Source of the DNA: Clusia tigrina
Lineage: Eukaryota; Arthropoda; Insecta; Diptera; Clusiidae
Assembly (NCBI GenBank): GCA_920105625.2
Contig: OV050031.1
Coordinates: 218,726,194-218,790,193 of the forward strand
Length of the DNA: 64,000 bases
Direction of reading: 5' to 3'
The translations under genes were made by a program, and so were the position numbers. Position 1 is the stretch's first letter. Each line of letters starts with the position of its first letter. Below the pieces are notes generated by a model that did no database searches, was not told the origin of the DNA, and saw only the letters and a program-made list of their open reading frames with translations. Positions 35,640-47,960 of the stretch are shown in pieces.

Positions 35640-35770
35640 CGTCGCTCCTAATTGGAGTATAGGACGCCAACGAACTGCTTCCACCATCGTCTATCCTGCG
35701 AGAGCCTATTGATATCTCGCCACGTCCCTGTGACATGGCATTCAATAATTCTCAGCTGCAGATACTCGTA
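35640..35770 (-). mobile_element. Short LINE C-terminal fragment, minus strand
   Basis: The minus frame reads WRDINRLSQDRRWWKQFVGV and then a stop. This is a C-terminal signature I associate with insect LINE ORF2 proteins whose tail ends D-R-x-x-W-x-x-F. Only about 40 codons remain. Confidence 0.4.
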
Positions 35771-36249
35771 TGAAAAACAACGTTCCGGGTTGAAAGTTTA
35801 CAATATAATTGACTAAATTCTGTTTTAGAATGGAAAAACAGATCCTGTTTAGAAAGGAGAATGAACACCTTTAGTCACTGCAGGAAAACTACATTAAAGA
35901 CTTCATGACCAATTTTTGAAAAGGAAAGTTTGTTGAATGGATTTGTGAAAAAATTGTTATCTTCTCTTTCATTTTGGTACAAAATTGAACTCCCATTTCA
36001 CAGAAATTTCTCATATAAACTCGTTCAATTTCAATTGAGATGAATCCTGAGCTATTTTGGATTGATTCAGTTGAGATCAAAATGTTATTTAACTAAATTA
36101 ATAAGCGTAGGTATCGATTGATTTTGATTTGTATTGATATCCATAGTAAATCAGATATATCACATCAGATATCACATATCATACTAGACCTATTTTCCAC
36201 AGGCATCCTTAGGCGGCCGCCAGAAGGGCACACTCAGACCATCATTGAC

Positions 36250-36560
36250 CTCTTGTGATGCCCCATGAGACATCAGGTCCCATCCCATTCAAAGGTCCAG
36301 TCATTTGGAGCTTTTAATGAAGCAGTTGATGAAGCTAATCTTTTTATTTTCATATTTTTATTTGAGATATCTCGCAAAGAGTCCAGAATATAGTCACCTA
36401 TGAAAGTCCGCCACCTTCTGGACAAGGCTGAACACGTGCATAACAAGTGTACAATGGACTCTTCCTCTCCTGCAGAAGTCGTTAGAGGCAATCTCCAGCC
36501 TACACCCGTGAGTGCTCAGAGTCCAGTGTCCCGTTAGGACACTAATCACGGAACCTATTC
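36250..36560 (-). mobile_element. LINE C-terminal remnant, minus strand
   Basis: The minus frame gives VISVLTGHWTLSTHGCRLEI, then EEESIVHLLCTCSALSRRWR, then FIGDYILDSLRDIS, the zinc-knuckle end of an R1/Jockey-like ORF2. Frame changes show decay. A plus-strand remnant begins within about 200 bp. Confidence 0.7.
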
Positions 36561-36699
36561 TTTGTCTTGGCAGGCACCCTTACTCGCTTATACAACAGAA
36601 ACCATTGAACGGAATTTGAGGCTATTGGCATTAGACTCTCATAGACACGAACTGGTTAGCTACACAACCTCAGCAGAAACTCCATCAGTATCACGATCT

Positions 36700-37075
36700 C
36701 TGTGCTCCCGGAATACTGCTAGATTGGAAGACTGGCCAAAAGCCTAGGGTTGCCATTCAATAACTTCCGTCGCGGTTGCAGGTCTGAAGAGGCGGAAGAG
36801 TCCGCTCTGCAGCTCATGTATCAATGCCCCTCGCTAGCTAGTGGAAGACATAATTTCTCTGAGCTCACGGTTCCTCAATGGTATAATCGAATTATCATCC
36901 ACTGGTATAATAGCCAGGATCATAAAGAAGTCACATTGGTTGAGGAATCATTGGGGACGCAGTAGCTGGGGAAGTTGCACCAGTTTCTTGTGGTATCACA
37001 ATAAGCCTTTAGATAAGGGCTTAAGTGAGCTTTCCAGAAGAAGGTTGCTATTATAACTTAACCTAAGCCTCCCAT
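36700..37075 (+). mobile_element. LINE C-terminal remnant plus 3' UTR, plus strand
   Basis: The plus frame reads GLPFNNFRRGCRSEEAEESA, then LMYQCPSLAS and IARIIKKSHWL. A 3' region follows with 'gtggtatcacaataagcc', related to the repeats at 35131 and 39040. Confidence 0.65.
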
Positions 37076-37829
37076 AGAGATTGACAATTTTCAACAGGCA
37101 CGCTTTCCCGTTACTGAGCGTTTGCATCATGAGTAGAGGAAATGTCCTACAAGAGTTTCGATTCTCAACCCCCTATACAATACTTAGCGGGATAACAGAT
37201 TTAGGCACCTACGCAACAAGATCTCTTGAAACATAATTCGGTAAAACAAACGAAACAAATGTTCGCATTGTCCAACACATAATAATGATGCCCCTAAAAA
37301 TAGGCTCCTACTTAAAATTAATTTCACCACTACACTAAAATGACCGCCTACTCTTTTAGTGGGGTTCTAACTTTTTCCTTGACGCGATGACCTTTTAAGG
37401 ATTATCATTATAATGAGTTACACGACTACGACACAAGTGTTCACTCCCTTCCCTGTTTGATGACATTAAAGCATACATTAAAGCATACATTAAAGCGTGT
37501 ATAACTCAGCAATTCCAGATAACTTTTATCTTTAGAACTGACTAATTTGCTTAACGTTTCCTTCAGACAATTTCAGATTTCCTTGCTTGCTGCAGCCACC
37601 ACGAAGAGCATGTAAGGTAGCAGCATGATATATATGATGGTTGTGTAAGTAGTCCATCAATCAAGCACCATTCAAATACTGGTATATACGAGTAGTATGA
37701 GACAAGTGGGAGTCTTCATTCGCACATTTAAACGAAGTAAAATGAACCTAATTTGAGCCAGAGTAATGAAGGTCCCCCGAGAAGCCATAGGACCATATAT
37801 ATAAGGAAGGTTCGGTTGGTTTAGGTTAA

Positions 37830-38110
37830 GTGGCTGTCCTTGGACTCACTTAGGCCGGTTTAAGGCCCATTGTGGCACCACGGCAGCTATTCCTTTACAC
37901 CTCTAGGTCCTCATTAAACCAACATTTGATAAAGATAGCCATTTTCGCTAGCTTCAGCCGAGAAACCTCTTCAACACTGCCAAGAAAAGCGAATACAAGC
38001 GTGGGAAAGCCTTTTGTGTTTAGAGCCCTGCAGAAGGTGCACAGAAGATGTTCCACGGTTTCCTCTTTTCTTCGATATCTTGACAGTTCCTACAAATCTT
38101 AATACATGTC
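37830..38110 (-). mobile_element. LINE C-terminal remnant, minus strand
   Basis: The minus frame reads CRNCQDIEE near 38095 and, after a shift, FLGSVEEVSRLKLAKMAIFI, then a stop and 'gtggtgccacaatgggcc' as the 3' tail. It lies head to head with the plus remnant starting near 38150. Confidence 0.6.
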
Positions 38111-38149
38111 TACCAATTCTACCAGTCTACTTTCTTGTTTACCAATTAA

Positions 38150-38400
38150 GCAATGATCCTTCAGTACCTCTACCGAATGTTCAATACCAGTTGTCGGAGC
38201 TGCGGAAACCATGTAGAAAGGGAAACCGTGGAACACTTCCTTTTCTATGTACCTGCCCGGTTCTGGCCAATAGAAGATGGAACACACAAGGCAAACCAAT
38301 TTTCCAAAACATTGAAGAGATCGCGAGCTGCGAAATAGGGGAAAGTCTCGCGCTCATAAACCTCTCCAACTGGCTTTAAGGACCGGCACACTACCATATT
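38150..38400 (+). mobile_element. LINE C-terminal remnant, plus strand
   Basis: The plus frames give CRSCGNHVERETVEHFL and, shifted, FLCTCPVLANRRWNT, ending EIGESLALINLSNWL then a stop at about 38380. A frameshift in the zinc knuckle shows decay. Confidence 0.7.
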
Positions 38401-38484
38401 CCAATAGCAAGATGAACCAAAAGAGTGGTATCAAAACGGCGCACCTGCGCTAATTGGATGAGGGGTCAACGCCGCTGCAACCAA

Positions 38485-38577
38485 CCAACCTTTCTTACCA
38501 ACATTTCTTAACAACCTTTCTTACCAACATTTCTTACCAACCTTTCTTACCAACCTTTCTTACCAACCTTTCTTACG
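38485..38577. repeat. 13-bp tandem repeat, about seven copies
   Basis: 'ccaacctttctta' and close variants repeat. A separate 'ggatagtta' array with a 10-bp unit lies at about 38759-38794. Confidence 0.85.
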
Positions 38578-38819
38578 TCCTACCTATTAAATTTCCACAA
38601 CAGTTTAGTACGGTCGCGGTTCCACTCTGGCCAGCTTTACCTACTTATTAGCCAAGATATTAATTGTTTCCTAAGGCCATTTGCAACTATGAGAATGTCC
38701 TCAACTATTAGCAATTTGCATGTAGCTAAAGGCACTGGTACAGGCACTTTATCCTGGAGGATAGTTAGGATAGTTAGGATAGTTAGGATAGTTAACGTTG
38801 TCTCTTCATTGACGTAGAT

Positions 38820-38860
38820 TAAAGTTCGAGTTTCTGTGTTAATCGAAACTCGAACTCTAA
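38820..38860. repeat. Small perfect hairpin
   Basis: 'agttcgagtttc' and 'gaaactcgaact' form 12-bp arms around a loop of about 10 bases. Nearby, 38862-38887 is an inverted copy of 39289-39314 ('ggactctgctatca'). Confidence 0.75.
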
Positions 38861-38984
38861 TCCACGTTGATAGCAGAGTCCTTGAAACCATATTAAATGG
38901 AAGGTCATGGAAGAAATTTTATGTTCTCTATATCGCTAATGAAAGCAGAAACAAGTGGGATCACAATGGGCCTATATATCCTTA

Positions 38985-39066
38985 GTAGGTAGGTAGGTAG
39001 GAGTGGGCGCCCAGTTTGCCAAAAGGACACTTGAGCACACATAATGGCCCATTGTGATACCACGGT
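38985..39066 (-). repeat. Dispersed repeat arm, inverted relative to 35131-35215
   Basis: Reverse complement of the 35131 block, beginning with a four-unit 'tagg' tract and ending 'gtgataccacggt'. Arms are about 80 bp and 3.8 kb apart. Confidence 0.8.
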
Positions 39067-40562
39067 GTGGCGCCGTTCAAGCACTGACTAAAAAGTTCCC
39101 TTACTTGGGATGGTGACAGTCAGCGCAAGGACAGCGCCTACATATCCTTAGTAGTCTGGCCGAGTATTCGTTCCGTTGACCTACCTACCTACCTGCCTGT
39201 ATAATAAACCTCAACTCAACTCTCTGCATGTGTCCGACACCTCAAAGTAGTTCTGGACAATTTGTTCTGTGTCCAATTGATATACTTTCAAGGACTCTGC
39301 TATCAGCGTAGATTAGAGTCACAGTTTCTATGTTAATATCGATGCAACTAATGAAAGCAAAAACAGTCATTATTCCAGAGATTAAGATAGATCATAATCA
39401 TATTGTAGAGTAGACAAAATCCCTCGATAACTCGTGAGAGAGTTCGTACAATGGGTACACAACTATCATTGCCAGAACAACGACAACAAGAACCAAACCC
39501 CAAAGAAGTCCCAGATTGACAGATCTTTGACGAACTCACTCACTGTTTTCATGGAATCTACTCTCGGTTTTCGTTTGGCCAACACGGCTGGTCATTATTT
39601 ATGTCCTCATGGCCGTTTCTAATCAGCGAATACCACTCATGAACTTTGCCACGGAATAAACAATCATCACCTGGTTCACCAATTGAAACATTTGGGTAAA
39701 ACTTTTTCCAAGTTCAAAACAAAAGACAGGATTTGAAACTAGTCTAGAATGCTTGCCACTAGACCACAGAAAGAAATTCGTTTGGATTATTATATGTGAA
39801 GCTTTGATGATCATTTTTGCACCGATGATAGAACCAACTGTCACTTAAGACGAAATAACTCCGCTTCTATTACAACAAATGTCATGACAGAACATCAGTG
39901 ATGGCTCTGCCCTACTGACGCATGTAATGCCAATGGAGGGCTTCAGTAGAAATGTATGTATATTTTTCAAGTCCTGTTTACTTTGTCCTGTTCCTAGTAT
40001 TTATAAGAACATCTTTAATAATGTTCGCTGGGAAGATTGCTGCAGTAGAAAGTACAATTATTCATAAAAATTTGTCTGCTTCCACTTCAGGAGTTCGATT
40101 TTGAAGATCTTCAATTAAGTTATCAATTACCAGAACCCATTCCGGTACTTAAGCGACAGTATGTTTATGTCATCGGAACAAAAATGATCATCAAAGCTTG
40201 AAATACATAATAATCATAATGGATTTCTTTGTAATAATATTATAGACATGACTAATTCGACGAATATCATAGTCTATATTGGGGTATACTATACCCCAGT
40301 ATAGATTATACGATAGTATATAATAGTATAATACCCCAGTATAGAATATAAGAAGGTATATAATAGTATAATACCCCATTATAGACTGTTGGCACACATA
40401 TATTCAGTTGCCTCCAGAACATCCCCCAGTTTTCCCCCCTCATGTTACGATCGGGTTGAGTATGAAAAAACTAAATATGAAAGCAATTCCAACTGAAATC
40501 GTATTCGGTAACTAAAGAAAGGCAAAGAACTTAGTATAAAATAATTCGCTCTGAGTACTTAC
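39067..40562. other. Non-coding intron sequence near exon 1
   Basis: Contains a small SINE remnant (listed separately), a palindrome 'ggggtatactatacccc' near 40282-40299 and a duplicated 'tataatagtataatacccca' block (about 40318-40380). No exon was recognised. Confidence 0.45.
39725..39780 (-). mobile_element. SINE remnant, copy D (head only, minus strand)
   Basis: On the minus strand 'tgtggtctagtggcaagcat' followed by 'agtttcaaatcctgtc' matches the A- and B-box head of copies A to C. The 3' body and TAA tail are not recognisable. Confidence 0.65.
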
Positions 40563-40674
40563 CTTCACATATGTATCCTTGTCCGATCAATCCCCACAGC
40601 AAATCCGAACAATGATGACAGTACGTTGGCTTATGAAATGTCTTCTTCACAAATGAATGTCCACCATCCGCCAT
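40563..40674 (-). CDS. DGK-theta-like gene, coding exon 1 (start codon, first C1 domain)
   Basis: Codes residues 1-37, MADGGHSFVKKTFHKPTYC and on to GYICE. The ATG at 40674 is the first in frame, with a TAG 36 bases upstream. H6, C19, C22 and C36 are ligands of the first C1 zinc-binding domain, with exact canonical spacing. Donor is GTAAGT, phase 1. In DGK-theta the C1 domains are lipid- and membrane-binding and precede an RA domain and the kinase domain. The enzyme turns diacylglycerol into phosphatidic acid at the plasma membrane or nucleus. The assignment rests on three C1 domains plus a linker I recognise from flies. Confidence 0.9.
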
Positions 40675-40860
40675 TTTGCGTTCTGTGAGTATGCTCGCCC
40701 GTTTCTATATCGCCGGATCGAATGCGTTGATTAGCAGCACGGCTGTCGGTCGATCCACGATTTCTACGCAAGTGCTGCTCTATCGTTTTGCTGGCTAACG
40801 CGACAGAGAGACGGAGGAGGATATTATTGCAGAAGGAACCAACTCAACTGCTCCAGAACG
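40675..40860 (-). promoter_or_regulatory. Probable 5' leader of the DGK-theta-like gene
   Basis: GC-richer sequence directly upstream of the ATG, with an in-frame stop. I infer it is transcribed leader; no initiation site can be fixed from sequence. Confidence 0.4.
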
Positions 40861-40933
40861 GTGTTGACGATCGAATGTGTTGCAGGAGAGTGCGAGTAAA
40901 TATATCGTAATTTATCAAAATCTCTTGCTGTGG

Positions 40934-40965
<32 letters not shown>

Positions 40966-41572
40966 GGTGGTGTTGCTGTTGTTGTTGTTGTGGTGGTGTC
41001 TGTAGTGCTTTTTCTACTTGTTGCTGCTGCTGTTGTTCGTATTGCTGGTGTTGTAGTTGTTGTTGTTGTTGTTGTGGGCGACAATTTATATATATAAGTT
41101 GTTGCAGTTCCTGCTGCTGTTTCTGTTGTTGTTGTGGTGGTTGCACACTTTCTTTTAGTTGTTGTTGTTGGCGCACACTTTCTTTTAGTTGTTGTTGTTG
41201 GCGCACACTTTCTTTTAGTTGTTGTTTCTGCACACTTTGTTGCTGCTGTTGCTGTTGTTGTTGTTGTACACTTTGTTTTAGTTGTTGTTGCTGTTGTTGC
41301 TTTTGTTGCTGTGTTTCCTGCTGCAGTTTGAATTCCTGTTTCGTTTGATAATGAAGAAATCTCGAATTTGTTTGCTGTGTGTTGTGCTGTTGTTGCTGCT
41401 TCAGTTGTTGTTGCTGTTGTTGTTGTTGTACTTTCTGTAGCTTCTGTTGTAGTTCTTGTTGCACTTCTTCTTCTTGTTGCTCTTGCTGTGTTGCTTGTTG
41501 TTGCTTTCGACAATAGTGATGTGAAAATGGCGACGACGACGACAAAAATGACGACGAAGGCGGCATTTTCAT
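40844..41572 (-). other. Poly-glutamine ORF (242 codons) upstream of the DGK start
   Basis: This minus-strand ATG ORF (MKMPPSSSFLSSSS) is dominated by Gln runs from CAA/CAG repeats, with three near-identical QQQLKESVR units and a poly-His run. It stops 170 bases before the kinase ATG, in the same direction. A second frame over the same DNA gives Thr runs, as expected of a triplet array. It could be an upstream ORF, a separate small exon or only repeat DNA. I do not assign a function. Confidence 0.35.
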
Positions 41573-44500
41573 CCATTTGTACGCTTCATCCAGACATTTG
41601 GCCGGAAGTAGGATATTTCTCGAATTTTGTTCTTGCTTTTTTTCGGTTTATTTACCTCCTTCGTTACGTTTTCTTTGTTTTTTTTTTACTCCTGTTGTCG
41701 TGTTTTATGCGTATTTTGCCTTCTTTTTTTGCTATTTCTGCCCTTCGCTTGAGTAAAGTTTATCGTTTTATTTTGTTTTTCTATTTTCTATTAACTAAAA
41801 TTGAGGGAAATATGAGGAAAATGATAATTGAAAATTTTTCTCCTTTTTATATGAGGAATTATAATTTTTTTCAAATTTTTTCCAATGAGGTTTAATTAAT
41901 TTTTTGGTTATTTTATTTACTAACTATTTTTTTCTTTCTTATTTTTTTATTATTTATTTAGCAACTAATTTCTTCTTTTTTTTATTTTTATTTTTGTTTT
42001 TGTTATTCATTTAAAAATAATTTTTTTTCTTTTTTGTTATTTATTTATCAAATAATTTTTTTTTTTGGTATTTATTTAGCAACTAATTTCTTTCTATTTA
42101 ATTTATGTAATTTATTTAGCAACTAATTTGTTGCTAATTTTTTTTTATTTTTATTACGCAACTAATTTCTTGTTTATTATTTTTTTTGTTATTCATTTAA
42201 AAATTACTTTCTTCTTTATTTCTTTTTTTTTTGTTATTTTTTTATCAACTAATTTGTTCTTATTAATTTTTTAGTTATTTTTTTTACAAACTATTTTCTT
42301 CTTTATTTTTTTTTTTTTTTGTATTTATTTAGAAAGTACTTTCTTTATTATATTTTATTTAAAAATTATTTCCATCCTTGTTTTTTTGTTACTTTATTCA
42401 TTAAGTTGCTTTTTGTTGTTAACTGTTATGACGTCATTATCACAATCCTGTGACGAATCCGCTTTATGTATTGTAGTCTAACCCAAACCCAATCCTCATC
42501 AATATTTGTGCTAATTTGCTAAGGACATTCAAAAGATACACGAGCGACATTCTTAAACTTCACTTTATAATTTGTTTGAGGAAGTTACAAATTATGGGCA
42601 GGTTAACTATGAGTAAGGTACGAGTAATTAAAGCCACTTTTACCTTTGGGGTTCAGATTCCTCTTTTGTATTCCTGACCATACTTTGCCAGTCGTTTAAA
42701 ATGGTGCGAAACTGTTGCCCGAATATGTCTATGATAATGTTGAGGTATTATTTTTGTGGCTAGAGAGGTTCTCAAAAATAGACACATTTCTAGGGAGAAG
42801 TGGCAACCTGATCAATTGCTGCTCAAAAATAGCCATATTTCTAGTGAGAATGCGCCAAGCTTCACTCACAATTACCTGATCAAATGCTGCTTGATGGGTT
42901 TTCAATAATAGCAAGAGAGAGTGTGCTTCATACACCATTACCTGATCAAATTCTGCTTTTCAATAATAGCAAGATTTTTAGAGAAAGTGTTCATACACCA
43001 TTACCTGATCAAAGGCTCTAACATATCCAAAATGAAAGGAAATTAAATTTTCCAACTTCCAAAAAGCACTTAAAATGTGTCTCACCTTGAAACCTGTCAA
43101 GGAAGTGTTAATAGTCATAATCCCTTGCACAGAAAATATATCCTTGAAACACAAATTTAATAAACTGTGTGAGATTTAATAAGCAGGTCAAAAGATATTT
43201 GAAAAAATCTATTGGACTGCATCTTTTTCAATTTTGTGGAGCCATAAAATGCCAATTTTGAATAATAAAAGAAGCAACTGTAATATATTATTATATTTAA
43301 ATAATATAAATATATATTTGAACAATATATTATTGAAAAAATATATTATTGAAAAAATATATTATTATATTTAAATAAAACTTTATCTATTTATTATGTA
43401 TCTTTTGAAATAAAAATTTATATTGAAACGCAGATTAGTTCACTTCCACAGTCATTTGTCCTTAACTCCATTCTAAGAACTGATTTCTAGGACTAAGAAT
43501 TTGCTTAGCACGTTCCATTCAATGTTTTTGGACCAAAGAACTTAGTTAAAAATTATAATTGGAGAATCCATTTTATTTATTGCACACTATTTCCACACAA
43601 ATGTTTAAATTTTGTATTATTTTTTAATCATTTAATTGGAAAGAAATACTATTTAAAAAGAACACGCACGAATTGTTAGCAGCAGTAGCAACAGCAGCGG
43701 TGGCAGTATAAACACTACGAACTATGCTCCAAATGCGAACGAGCCAAACGCCAGAGCCAGAGTATGAAGCTTCAATAGCAGCAGCAGCAGCAGCAGAAAG
43801 GCAACAAAAAAAACACGCCAAATGTCTTGTATTTGAGATTTGCGCCGCACCCCCAAAAAATTTATACCCAAGATAATAAAATATACCACACCAGAGCACA
43901 AGGGGAGGCGGCAGGCAAACTACTGTACGTGTGTGATTGTGTGTGGGACGCGTGTGAGCGAGCGAACGAGTTCCTCCATGGCTGATGGCAGCAGCAGAGA
44001 GAGAGAACATGTTACGCTGCTCAACTTTCAACTTCCAGCGCAGAAGTTGTTCACAGTATTTTTTTGTGGAAATGCTCAAAGGAAATTTTCCCACTAAACT
44101 TCCTGAGAGAGAGCCACATAGAGAGCGACTGGGAGAACAAAAGTAACAACAACAACAACAATAGAAATAAATTATGGTAAAAGCATATTCCAATAAAATG
44201 ATATCAACAGAGTATAGTAGTGAAATTGAATAGAAAAAAAAATAAACAAAAAAATTTTATATATTAAAGAAAATAAAGTATAAATATAATAAAGAAATAA
44301 AGTATAAAAAAGTCAAAGTAATTATCTGATATATTTTGATAAAGAAAAATTTGCCTCTATAAAATTTACTGCCATAAATTTAATCAAAAAATAATTTTGC
44401 CACTCTTTTAACTTATATTCATTTGCTTTTATGCATTTGCAATACAACATTTACATTATATTCATTCATTTCCTATGTCAATTATTATCAAAATAAATAT

Positions 44501-47500
44501 ATACAAATTGGATTTTTTACTATATCCTTCGAGCAGGGAAAAGAAAAAATCACAGTTTCGTGCACGTACTTTGCACTCGAGGCACACTCACACGGCGCAG
44601 TCATGCGCAGTTATCATACAAGTCAAGTCAACTAACTAACTAACCAGCCATCCAGCCAAAAGGATAAGAGATAATAGGAGATGTGGCTCTTTTTGTTATT
44701 GAAAACACACAGAAAAGCACGTATGGAAATGTGGTATTTCGTATGAGAACGAACCACTACAAAAATACTCGGTACTAAGCTCACTCGCTGGCTCGCTTGA
44801 CTTGGCTTGCTGGCTACTCACAGGCTGACAGGCAGGCTCAAGCAGTGCTGCAAATTTGCCACTACAATGAAATCCACACACACTACACACGCACACACAC
44901 ACACAAGTTAGTCACATTTATTTATAAAAACTTTTTTTTTAATATCGTTATGTGTTGCGTTACAATTTACTTATTGTGGCATTTTCTCTTTTACTCTAAC
45001 TTTGGCTTTAAGTGCCCCTAAAATACTTGCTTTGAGGTATGAGTAACTTTAACTAAATTTATCTTGCCAAGCAGGGGCACGCAAACCCAAAAACAACAAC
45101 AACAACAATTAATAATGTTGCTCGTGTTGTTGCTTTTTTCCTGTTTGCTCGTAACTTTTGTGTGCGATTACGAGCATATACACACGTAGAGTAGTGTGTA
45201 GGCATGTATGTATGTATGTATGTATGCACGAGTAAAAAACTACAAGCACTCACGATAATACTCGTACATACGAGCGCGAGACTTGGTACGAAGCGTAACA
45301 CACAAACGACTATCAACGAGATGAATGCGAACGAGTAGGATTGCTGCTGCTTTTTTGCACCCTCATATACAATTTTTCCCATACATCCACACACACACTC
45401 ATGTGAACTTTTCTTTGTGTGTACATAGGGTATATAGGTGAAAAGTGAAGTTTGTGGAGAATCTGGAATATGTTACACTCGCTAACAAGAACTTCCTGTC
45501 AGTTTACTACTGTTATATTCTAAAATTAAAGAAAAGTTTTGTAATGCCCCCCAAACAGAAACCTAAGCATTTTCTGACAAACAATATCTAATTATGTTAC
45601 AATCACAGATAGTCGTGCTGCCAGCAAACATTCAAAGACCCCACCAACCAAGCAGGCAACATTTGTGAATTGTTGTTGTTGCTTGCTCGAATGTATCGCA
45701 ATAGATAGAGAATTTTTCTGCTGCCACGGCTCCTGCTGCTGCTGCTGCTGCTGGCTGGCATGCTTTCCGTCCGTTTTTTCATGCTGCCAATGCGACATTT
45801 TCTGACTTTGCTGCTGTAGTGAAGTTTTTCGCAAAATTTCTGACTACCAACTACTTATAATTTCATAATTGCTCCAACACAAAATTCACCTTTACACGTA
45901 CGCCATCGTATTTCGAATTTTTCGTTTCATTCGTGTGTATTATTTGCATTTATTTGTATTAAAGCGACGACACTTTGCATTTAAGATTTATTTTTTCCTT
46001 CGCTCTTAACATATTCTTTTTTTATTCAACCATATTAAACGGCACACTATTTTCGCCCCTTTTTCCTTTTCGCTGGCATGTGAAATGCAATTTTTAATTT
46101 ACACTAATTTCCTTTTTTCATATTTTTTTCACACAATTTTTCACATAAAATTTTCCATCTTATCTGCCTGCTTTCATTTCACATATTTTTTCCTTTGCTT
46201 CTTTTATAATATATATATATATATTTATATATATATATATATATATGTACATGGAAATGAGAACTTTTTCACATGATAGATATAGAAAATTTTTTCATGC
46301 ACACAAATTTTTCTGCTTTGCCTGCCGTTCAGCTTTTTCACACTTTTTTGCCCAAACTGCCTTTTCGTTTTACTATTTTACTGGATTTGTACTTGAATTC
46401 GTTACGATTTCGCTTGTTAGCAACTATTTTTTGAAACTTTTGCACAGTATTTTTAATGATTTTTTCTAGTTTTTTTGTTGGTGAAAATGGAAAATTTTGT
46501 GAAAATTCTTGTACAGAGTTTTTGTGTGTGTGCTGCCGTACGAACGAAGAGCAAGCAAGCACACCTAGTTGCTGTGTGCTCGATGGTGCGCTCTACTTTG
46601 CATGAAAATTCCTTGCATCTTTGCGACTCACTCTGATTGGATTTGATTGGATCGAATGGACAGCCAGCCGCGTTGAAAGTTGGGAAATTTTACGTGCTCG
46701 CTCACGTTCACGCTTGCTCTCCCAATAGCTCAGCATTTTAAAATAATGGCGGGTGTGAGTATAGGATGAGTGTGATATGTGTGTGAGTGATTTTGTGTGC
46801 TCTGTGTGTGAATGTGTACTGTCTCTGTGGTGTGTTTGTGCAGATGTGTGCTGGGTGCTTTCTATGTGGTGTATTTGCTTTTGTATGTTTTCTATATTCC
46901 TAGTGTGTGTGTGCATAGATGTTTGCTTCATTTTATCATGCAATTTTCCTACGTGTTGGTGTTCAAACTTTGCTTTGATGGGTTAAACTTTTCCCTGAGG
47001 TGAGCTTGTGGCAGTTCTCTTCTTCACATTGGAAATCGTTCTCACTCATTTCATACATGCAAAGAGTACACGAGCCAGTATTCGCCTCATTTGCTCTCTT
47101 TTCTCTCAATTGGTAATATTTGAAGCTTTATGAAAAGGACATCTATTTGGCATGCTCACCACTTTTAGGATATTGTTTTTCAATGCCATTCAAATTTGAT
47201 ATCAACAATTCGCTTTGATATGACAACACTTTAATGTCGACGGTCAGACGACTTCCAGCAGAGGTGGAAAACGCTGGGAAGGATTATGATTACACTTTTA
47301 TTATATATTGAAAATAATGAAAGGAAATTTATTTATCATATTAATTATTTTAAATAGTATTAATATATTTTTCAGAATATTAATTATTTTTCACAATATT
47401 GAGATACACATTTCAACTTCCTGGGGTATGAAAAAATATTCAGTTGAGTAGTTAACATGATGTTAAGTTAAAAAAAAAATGATAATCATACGCCCCATTG

Positions 47501-47631
47501 CTTGCATAGGCTGAGAAATATGGAAGTTAAAAATGGGATACTAGTCCTTATATAGAGAATAGTTAAGAAAGTGTCAGTTTTTCCCTGAAATCCTTACACT
47601 GTGGGCCAAGACAGGACAATATTCATGTAGT

Positions 47632-47960
47632 CCTGTGTGTCAGATAACTGTATATTCACCACTATACCTAATATCGTGTTGTGAAAGCACCTACATATTA
47701 TTTTATGTGTCTGATAACTGGATATTCACCTTGAAAAACCATCTACATATTACCTTGTGTGTCTGATATATGTATATTCACCTCTATATCGTGTTGAGAA
47801 AACGCCTACTTATTATCTTATGTGTCTGATAACTGTATATCACCTCTGTTACTAATATCGTGTTGAAAAAGGACCTGCATATTACCTTGTGTGTCGGATA
47901 ACTAAATATTGACTATTATTGTGTTGAAAAAAACCCCTTCACATTATCTGGACTGCAATC
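47632..47960. repeat. Tandem repeat, ~65-bp unit, about five copies
   Basis: 'ttgtgtgtctgataactgta' with 'atatcgtgttgaaaa' and 'ctacatattacc' recurs in order, with indels between copies. Confidence 0.8.

Larger units (their letters stand above)
8268..40562 (-). other. Giant intron 1 of the DGK-theta-like gene (32.3 kb)
   Basis: Bounded by GTAAGT at 40562 and CAG at 8268. It divides the first C1 domain between two exons and makes up half the window. It holds LINE and SINE remnants, an inverted repeat with 80-bp arms and more than ten tandem arrays, listed separately. Two GC-richer stretches (about 26.0-27.6 kb and 33.5-34.9 kb) are less repeat-filled and could hold regulatory elements or alternative first exons. 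I cannot show that from sequence alone. Confidence 0.85.

Noticed and set aside
40824..41576. Thr-rich 250-codon minus-strand ORF overlapping the poly-Gln frame
   Set aside because: It is the alternate frame of the same CAA array. The Gln frame is the one with fewer odd residues, and even that is unproven.
43624..44193. Minus-strand ORF of 189 codons with Cys and Ala runs
   Set aside because: Composition follows simple repeats (GTT/GCA runs). I recognise no homology and see no splice sites that give it a context.
45592..45834. Minus-strand ORF with Gln runs (80 codons)
   Set aside because: A CAG tract explains it. It could be an upstream exon of the kinase gene, but nothing in the sequence supports that.
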